This document shows positions 6,080 to 10,537 of a stretch of 10,537 nt of DNA, piece after piece. The notes beneath the pieces were generated by a model, which made no database searches, had not been told where the DNA came from, and saw only the letters and a program-made list of their open reading frames with translations. The position numbers and the translations under genes are program-made. The stretch is taken from assembly GCA_020435025.1 (NCBI GenBank), contig JAGRAG010000157.1, forward strand, positions 1 to 10,537, in the 5' to 3' direction. The DNA is from Bdellovibrionales bacterium (GTDB lineage: Bacteria > Bdellovibrionota > Bdellovibrionia > Bdellovibrionales > UBA1609). How positions within the stretch are numbered: position 1 is the stretch's first letter; each line of letters starts with the position of its first letter.

Positions 6080-6430
6080 ATGAATAATACCACCAGCAGA
6101 AATCCATCCGTTGGGGTCGAAGTAAAAAAAATCGATTCTAATAAAATACTAATCAGTTTCGATTATACATTTGTAAAAAAATTCAGATCACTTGGAGTAG
6201 AAGAACAAAAGTATGTAGTGTCTTCCAATGAGGTTTTAAATGTGATATCTGCCTACGGTGAAGATCATTTGGATCCGGAAAAGCATGAGGTGCTCAAATT
6301 GAAAAACGGTCTATCAAAGTTAAACTTCACGGCTGCAAACGGTGAAAAAATGGAGATTTTAGTGAGACCCCGCATTTTATGGGGGAAACGCTTTGAGGTC
6401 TTCAAAGATGGTAGAAAAATATTTGGGTAG
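6080..6430 (+). CDS. small protein of unknown function, operonic with the triplicated protein
   Basis: I do not recognise this 116-residue protein. It has no signal peptide, no membrane segment and no cysteine, and is rich in Lys, Glu and Val/Ile in alternating patterns that suggest a mainly beta fold (KILISFDYTFV, KMEILVRPRILW, RFEVFKDGRKIF). The ATG has AGGAGA six bases upstream, overlapping the stop codon of the preceding gene (TAGGAGA), so the start is secure and translation is probably coupled. As the neighbour encodes an exported protein and this one looks cytosolic, a direct complex is not implied; shared regulation is the safer reading. Confidence 0.7.
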   Translation: MNNTTSRNPSVGVEVKKIDSNKILISFDYTFVKKFRSLGVEEQKYVVSSNEVLNVISAYGEDHLDPEKHEVLKLKNGLSKLNFTAANGEKMEILVRPRILWGKRFEVFKDGRKIFG

Positions 6431-6462
6431 AGGTCTTGTTAGATTTTTTTTAAGGACCACAA

Positions 6463-6491
6463 GTGACATTTCGTTTCATGTCAGTTAGTTT
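6463..6491 (+). promoter_or_regulatory. candidate promoter of the MFS gene, leaderless geometry
   Basis: GTGACA (6463-6468, five of six matches to TTGACA), a 17-base spacer and TAGTTT (6486-6491, three of six) precede the MFS start. The usual spacing puts transcription start at about 6498, exactly the GTG start codon. There is no Shine-Dalgarno site for that GTG, which fits a leaderless message. The -10 is weak, as expected for a regulated promoter. Confidence 0.4.
6464..6483 (+). repeat. inverted repeat TGACAT-N8-ATGTCA inside the MFS promoter
   Basis: Two six-base arms in perfect inverted symmetry (6464-6469 and 6478-6483) are separated by eight bases. The left arm overlaps the candidate -35 and the right arm ends just before the -10, the usual place for a repressor operator (for example TetR- or MarR-type). 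No run of T follows, so it is not an intrinsic terminator. No regulator gene is visible in the window. Confidence 0.4.
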
Positions 6492-6497
6492 GATCGC

Positions 6498-7727
6498 GTG
6501 AATTCAAAAATGGACGCACCCACATCAGATAAGCTGAGCAAAACGGAATTTGTCTCTTTAATGGCTATCATGACATCTGTAGTGGCTCTTTCCATAGATG
6601 GTGTGCTTCCGGCCTTTCCCCTCATAAAACAAGAGTTCTCCGTTAGTGAAACGGAAATTCCAATGGTGGTTTCAACTCTTTTTTTAGGGTTGGGAATAGG
6701 ACAGCTTGTGTTTGGTCCTTTATCTGATGTGTTTGGAAGAAAAAAACCCATTTATGTTGGACTTGCTTTTTTTATGATGGGGTCGATCATTTCTAGTGTA
6801 GCCACGAGTTTGCCCATGCTTCTGGTTGGAAGAGCTCTTCAAGGTTTTGGAGGTGCTTCACCAAGAATTGTATCTGTTGCTTTAATTCGTGATGAGTACT
6901 CCGGCAATGCCATGGCGCAGATTACTTCCCTTGTGATGACTGTATTTATTCTTGTGCCGGCGATTGCTCCCAGTATAGGCCAAGGAATTTTATGGGTCGC
7001 GGATTGGCGATGGATTTTTTATATGCTTGTTGCTGTGTCACTTTTAGTATGGGTCTGGTTTGGGGTTCGCCAACACGAAACACTTACTGTGGAGAAGAGA
7101 AAATCTTTAACGATGCAGCATTTTATTTATGGAACAAAAGAGACGTTTTCACATATCACGACGGTGACCAGCATGATTGTTACAGGTCTGGTTTTTGGGG
7201 TTTTCGTTGGATACCTGGGTGTTGTCCAGGAAATTTTCGATAAAATTTTTCAGGTCAATCATTTATTTCCTTTGATGTTTGCGATCCTAGCCTTATCCCT
7301 AGGAGGTGCCTCATATTTTAATTCTCGGATGGTTTTAGCTCTTGGAATGAGAAAATTAATCTTAACGGCTCTTTTGTCCATGGCAATTATCTCCAATTTA
7401 TTTGTAGTTTATCTTGAAGCTGTGCAGGTGGGAGCGCCTCCTCTGTGGCTATTTATGGCTTATATGATGCTTACTTTTTTTTCTGTAGGATTTTTGTTTG
7501 GAAACTTAAACGCTTTGGCCATGGAACCTCTGGGCCATGTTGCGGGAATTGGCTCGGCAATTTTAGGGTTCGTTCAAAGTGGTATTGCTGTTGTGATAGG
7601 TACATTACTGGGGTTGTATATGCATGGAAGTGTCGTTCCCTTAGTAATGAGCTTTGGAACTTGCAGTTTAATCAGTTTAGGTATTTTAATTTTAGAAAGA
7701 CGTTTTCGAAAAAGCGTCAGCGTTTAA
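6498..7727 (+). CDS. Bcr/CflA-type MFS drug efflux transporter (DHA1 family)
   Basis: This 409-residue protein has the size and hydrophobicity of a 12-helix major facilitator and is an inner-membrane proton antiporter by family. Motif A GPLSDVFGRKK is at residues 73-83, after helix 2. LLVGRALQGFGGA (108-120, with Arg112) is the motif B helix, and LVPAIAPSIGQG (152-163) is the motif C region of drug:proton antiporters. DWRWIFYML at 169-177 is typical of Bcr/CflA members, as is the acidic residue in helix 1 (SIDGVLPAFP, Asp34). Substrates in this group include bicyclomycin, chloramphenicol and other small toxic molecules; the specific substrate is unknown. The start is GTG at 6498 or ATG at 6510; neither has a Shine-Dalgarno site. 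It is convergent with the di-heme gene, 40 bases apart. Family assignment is strong. Confidence 0.9.
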   Translation: MNSKMDAPTSDKLSKTEFVSLMAIMTSVVALSIDGVLPAFPLIKQEFSVSETEIPMVVSTLFLGLGIGQLVFGPLSDVFGRKKPIYVGLAFFMMGSIISSVATSLPMLLVGRALQGFGGASPRIVSVALIRDEYSGNAMAQITSLVMTVFILVPAIAPSIGQGILWVADWRWIFYMLVAVSLLVWVWFGVRQHETLTVEKRKSLTMQHFIYGTKETFSHITTVTSMIVTGLVFGVFVGYLGVVQEIFDKIFQVNHLFPLMFAILALSLGGASYFNSRMVLALGMRKLILTALLSMAIISNLFVVYLEAVQVGAPPLWLFMAYMMLTFFSVGFLFGNLNALAMEPLGHVAGIGSAILGFVQSGIAVVIGTLLGLYMHGSVVPLVMSFGTCSLISLGILILERRFRKSVSV

Positions 7728-7751
7728 AAAAGGGCGGAACTTATCCACCCT
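7726..7751 (-). terminator. intrinsic terminator of the imelysin/di-heme operon
   Basis: Read on the minus strand, AGGGTGG, a seven-base loop ATAAGTT and CCGCCCT form a seven-pair hairpin (one G-U pair), followed at once by TTTTTT. It begins 16 bases after the stop of the di-heme oxidoreductase gene. Its T tract overlaps the TAA stop of the convergent MFS gene. On the plus strand the hairpin has a C-A mismatch and no T tract, so it should terminate only minus-strand transcripts. Confidence 0.85.
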
Positions 7752-7767
7752 ATTCACGATTAGAAAA

Positions 7768-9306
7768 TTATAGAGATTTAAGAAACTGAAGGAGAGCCTC
7801 TCGATCTTTTTTAGGAAGGTTGGCGAATTTATCTCGTGAGAACTTTCCTTCTCCATCATGCCATAAGATAGCTTCTTCTAAAGTTCGGGCTCGTCCATCA
7901 TGTAGGAATCCTGCTCTTGGATTGACCACTTGGGTCAGCCCAATGCCCCAAAGGGGACGTGTGCGCCACTGTCTGCCATTAGCAAGAAAATCCTGGCGGC
8001 CATCGGCTAAGCCCTCTCCCATGTCGTGCAGTAACATGTCGGTAAAGGGAAAAATAACTTGGTGAGAAAGTGTTTTGACGTCGCTAGGCCCAGTTTTAAA
8101 AGAGGGACGATGACAAGTTGTGCACCGAGCCTGCTGAAACAGCCGAGCGCCTCGAGTGACTTGAGGAGAGTCGGCATTTCGACGAGAGGGAACCGCGAGA
8201 GTTTTAGAGTAAAAAACCAGTCCTTCAGCAACAGAGTCTTCGGCTTGTATAGCTTTATGGTTTGGATTTTTGGATTGATAATCCGAATAAAGCGGAGTGT
8301 CTTTGATGCTTTCATCTGGAAAAAAAGTGTTAGTGACACCAATGTCGCCGTTGAGTGCCCCGAGCGACTGATGAAGAACACTCGGTGTGTTGGCTTTTAA
8401 TCCAAAGCGACCCACACTTCGAGCGGGGGAAAGACCTTTTTGATATTTTTCTACATCAAAAACGTAATTCACGGTCCCTGAAACGCCCTCTTTAGAGTAA
8501 TCGATTTGCGATTGTTTTAAAATCTCTTCTTCGGGAATAGCCTCTAACAGTCCCAAGCCAAACATGGGCATTCCCATTCGTGGACTTGTACGGACATCAC
8601 TTTCCCAAAGTCGACTGATCCAATTTCCTGAAGGATCTAGTGTTTGATCATAGGGATTGCGTATATCAAAAAGTGGCTTGATCAGTTCCACTTTGCTTCC
8701 ATCAGGATAGGTGAAAAATGACTTTTCTAGCTTCATCCAAACTTCTGCTTGGCCAACTCCGGGAATGTCTTCGCGAAGTGAGTAAGATCCTAAGTGAAAA
8801 AGCTGGGTAGAAAAACCAGGAACGGCGACGGGAGCGTTATATTTGTTCTCTTCGCTTGGTAGTCTTGAAAGGATCTCTTCGTTTTCAATGCTGATACGTA
8901 AAAAGATCGCTTCGTTTTGATGAAGGCGAGTCCACCTGTCATCTCTAAGTCCGACAGGAAGTGAACCCCGTCCGTCGCGATTGTGGCAGGCCATACAGCT
9001 GGTGTTGTTAAATACAGGGCCCAGGCCGAACTCAGGGCGATGAGGATCATCAGAGAAGTTCGCTTCAAAATCCGCATCCCCTTTTAGGTGCAACTCAAGC
9101 TCTTCAGAAGTGAGTCCCGGTGCAGGAAAACGAAAGCCATGGCTCGTCGGTTCAGCATTTTTGGAGGTAGCTGAGCCGCCAAGATCCGTTACGCTCTCGA
9201 AGTCAACAGGATCTAAGGGGTGCTCTGGCACGACGTGCGCCGCTTTTTTGGAGTCACATCCGACAAGAGAAGCAAGTACTAATATATAAAGCCAGTGTTT
9301 TTTCAT
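7768..9306 (-). CDS. di-heme oxidoreductase (DHOR, DUF1111 type) lipoprotein
   Basis: The 512-residue protein starts with a short signal sequence and a standard lipobox, Leu14-Val-Gly-Cys17. Two heme c motifs are present: Cys104-Met-Ala-Cys107-His108, in GPVFNNTSCMACHNRDGRG, and Cys395-Thr-Thr-Cys398-His399. The C-terminal half has the DHOR hallmarks FTDMLLHDMGEGLADG (421-436), RTRPLWGIGL (449-458) and FLHDGRARTLEEAI with WHDGE (467-486). The family is related to bacterial di-heme peroxidases and works in the periplasm. Annotations as a thiol oxidoreductase or peroxidase exist, but the substrate here is unknown. The ATG has AGGAG seven bases upstream, overlapping the imelysin stop codon, so it is the second gene of that operon. 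In cyanobacteria a similar pair is described as irpA-irpB. Asp at position +2 after the lipid Cys would mean inner-membrane retention by the E. coli rule. Confidence 0.92.
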   Translation of the reverse strand: MKKHWLYILVLASLVGCDSKKAAHVVPEHPLDPVDFESVTDLGGSATSKNAEPTSHGFRFPAPGLTSEELELHLKGDADFEANFSDDPHRPEFGLGPVFNNTSCMACHNRDGRGSLPVGLRDDRWTRLHQNEAIFLRISIENEEILSRLPSEENKYNAPVAVPGFSTQLFHLGSYSLREDIPGVGQAEVWMKLEKSFFTYPDGSKVELIKPLFDIRNPYDQTLDPSGNWISRLWESDVRTSPRMGMPMFGLGLLEAIPEEEILKQSQIDYSKEGVSGTVNYVFDVEKYQKGLSPARSVGRFGLKANTPSVLHQSLGALNGDIGVTNTFFPDESIKDTPLYSDYQSKNPNHKAIQAEDSVAEGLVFYSKTLAVPSRRNADSPQVTRGARLFQQARCTTCHRPSFKTGPSDVKTLSHQVIFPFTDMLLHDMGEGLADGRQDFLANGRQWRTRPLWGIGLTQVVNPRAGFLHDGRARTLEEAILWHDGEGKFSRDKFANLPKKDREALLQFLKSL

Positions 9307-9315
9307 ATTTTACTC

Positions 9316-10479
9316 CTACTGATTGATGAGAGGTAAAACTTTTTGTTCAAGCAGATCAAATAATGTGTGGAGTTCCTGAACAGCCTGATTGACTCGAACA
9401 CGTCCGTCAGGCTTCAAAATGGCTTGACGGAAAGACTGCGTACCATTTTCAGAAATGGCTTGAATCGAAGCAATGGAACGATCGATTTGGCTTATCACTT
9501 GTCTGGCAAGCTGTGGATCTTTTAACTGGATCAGTTCGTCAATGCCGGGTCCTTGAACGGCGCCATAGTCACCCGTATAAACAGCCTTTACGCTCTCAAT
9601 GTTGTCTGTAAAGTCAGCAATGGAGTTCCAAGAAAAAGGGGATTCAACCTTAGTGACATCGGCAGAATTAATAGAATCTCCCATGGGGTCAGCTATTTTG
9701 CCATTTGCGACTTCATCAACAATTCCAATTAGACCATTAATGTACTCTGCCAGAATAGAACGAACGGAAGGATATCTTGGGTTATCGGGGCTGGGATTCA
9801 TAATTGTGATCACATATCCAGGAGTCTTTGGATCATCTGGGTTCTCGTTGGTTTCCCAAGCAAAGGCGAGTCTCTCTGTGTGCTCTGCCAAGACTAAGGA
9901 AGTCGCTAGCAGATACTCTATTTCCCGAGTTGTCATTTCGGGAAGAGATTTTTTTTGCTTTGTTTCGCCATTTCCGAAAAGCAAGAACTCTATGGTGTGA
10001 AACCCCTGAACATTGGTACCAAGACTTTTTACAAAGAGACTGTCTATTTTATGTGAACTAGAAATAATGGCTTCGATATCGACTCGGTTTAATGGCCAGG
10101 TATCAATCATGGGATCTATACCTAAAGATTCAACAGGCCCAAAAAGAAAACCTTCGGTAGCTTCCCAAGGACGTCGGGTGTTTCGCCAAGCCTGTTGCGC
10201 TCTTTCTAGGTTTTCTTGTGAGGGCTGACGGTAAAGTTCTTCGATCTGGTTATAAAGAAGACGACTTTCTTTTGAGAGATCCTTGTAGGTTTCTAAAATA
10301 ACATAGTAAGCGATATTTCTAACGACCTTAACATCTAGAGGCAGGTCTGCGTTATTGTCGGGTTTCGTGACTATTGGTTTATCTCCACCTTTAGCCGAGT
10401 TTCCTTTTTCTTGAGAGCAGCCGAAAACGCCAAGGACTAATAACGACAGTAAAGTCGCGGTTTGAAAAAACTGTTTCAT
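9316..10479 (-). CDS. imelysin family (peptidase M75-like) lipoprotein
   Basis: The 387-residue protein has a signal sequence with a lipobox (Val-Phe-Gly-Cys21) and a low-complexity polar linker to about residue 48. The imelysin signature GxHxxE is present as Gly159-Phe-His161-Thr-Ile-Glu164 followed by FLLFG. The companion region AWRNTRRPWEATEGFLFGPV lies at 97-116. The family was first described as an insulin-cleaving protease, but most members lack protease evidence and are tied to iron uptake (IrpA, EfeO-like). A role in periplasmic metal handling is the better guess. It is encoded nine bases before the di-heme gene, a known pairing. ATG at 10479 has GAGGAG nine bases upstream. In the last 58 bases of the window a TTGACT (10528-10523) lies upstream, but no -10 fits it, so the promoter is uncertain or outside. 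Confidence 0.92.
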   Translation of the reverse strand: MKQFFQTATLLSLLVLGVFGCSQEKGNSAKGGDKPIVTKPDNNADLPLDVKVVRNIAYYVILETYKDLSKESRLLYNQIEELYRQPSQENLERAQQAWRNTRRPWEATEGFLFGPVESLGIDPMIDTWPLNRVDIEAIISSSHKIDSLFVKSLGTNVQGFHTIEFLLFGNGETKQKKSLPEMTTREIEYLLATSLVLAEHTERLAFAWETNENPDDPKTPGYVITIMNPSPDNPRYPSVRSILAEYINGLIGIVDEVANGKIADPMGDSINSADVTKVESPFSWNSIADFTDNIESVKAVYTGDYGAVQGPGIDELIQLKDPQLARQVISQIDRSIASIQAISENGTQSFRQAILKPDGRVRVNQAVQELHTLFDLLEQKVLPLINQ

Positions 10480-10537
10480 ATAGGTATTCTCCTCGTTTAC
10501 TCAGCCTAAAGTTTCGACATCAAGTCAAAGCCAAAAG

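Noticed and set aside
6432..6458. GGTC...GACC inverted repeat with a T run, as a terminator of the 6080-6430 gene
   Set aside because: The T run lies in the loop rather than after the stem, and the stem is four pairs plus a bulge.
8007..9077. Several open frames on both strands within the di-heme gene
   Set aside because: All are shadows; the DHOR frame is continuous with both heme motifs and family hallmarks.
10496..10537. Promoter or Fur box upstream of imelysin
   Set aside because: TTGACT is present, but no -10 sits at 15-19 bases, and no Fur-like inverted repeat could be recognised in the remaining bases.
1..10537. Mobile elements, CRISPR, tRNA or defence system
   Set aside because: No transposase or integrase, no direct repeat-spacer pattern, no cloverleaf and no recognised defence genes were found.

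Overview
The window reads as an AT-leaning chromosomal segment (GC in the low-to-mid 40s by eye) from a Gram-negative bacterium. Three lipoprotein-type signal peptides, two CxxCH heme proteins and dense gene packing support an envelope with an active periplasm. The unusual Tyr-Gln-Asn-Cys lipobox of one lipoprotein fits Bdellovibrionota-like genomes. That placement is an inference from style, not a demonstrated assignment. No tRNA, rRNA, CRISPR array, insertion sequence or phage gene was seen, and no gene-free stretch exceeds 300 bases.

Layout. Minus strand, 1-4154: a partial MnmC/MnmD-type tRNA-modification methyltransferase runs off the left edge (1-609). Before it, a short possible leader ORF lies at 615-665. 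Next comes a two-gene transport unit: a 3-helix small membrane protein (2639-2938) overlapping by one base a 632-residue sodium:solute symporter (741-2639) that has a soluble C-terminal tail. Then come an unknown exported protein with a likely TTG start (3035-3523) and a Cys-rich mono-heme lipoprotein (3750-4154). Plus strand, 4268-7727: a HAD-family phosphatase, an exported protein built from three divergent copies of a roughly 105-residue unit, a small cytosolic-looking protein 9 bases downstream, and a Bcr/CflA-type MFS efflux transporter. Minus strand, 7768-10479: a lipoprotein pair of imelysin (9316-10479) followed by a di-heme oxidoreductase of the DUF1111 type (7768-9306). It ends at a terminator embedded in the stop codon of the convergent MFS gene.

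How the genes work together. The imelysin/di-heme pair is a known association, linked to iron acquisition, and is the clearest functional module. The small membrane protein and the symporter are translationally linked and probably form one transport system. The triplicated exported protein and its 116-residue neighbour form a short operon of unknown purpose. A recurring feature is that three genes (4154 minus, 4985 plus, 6498 plus) have no Shine-Dalgarno sequence and a promoter-like -10 element so close to the start that their transcripts would be leaderless or nearly so, whereas their neighbours carry strong Shine-Dalgarno sites. An inverted repeat inside the MFS promoter looks like a repressor operator.
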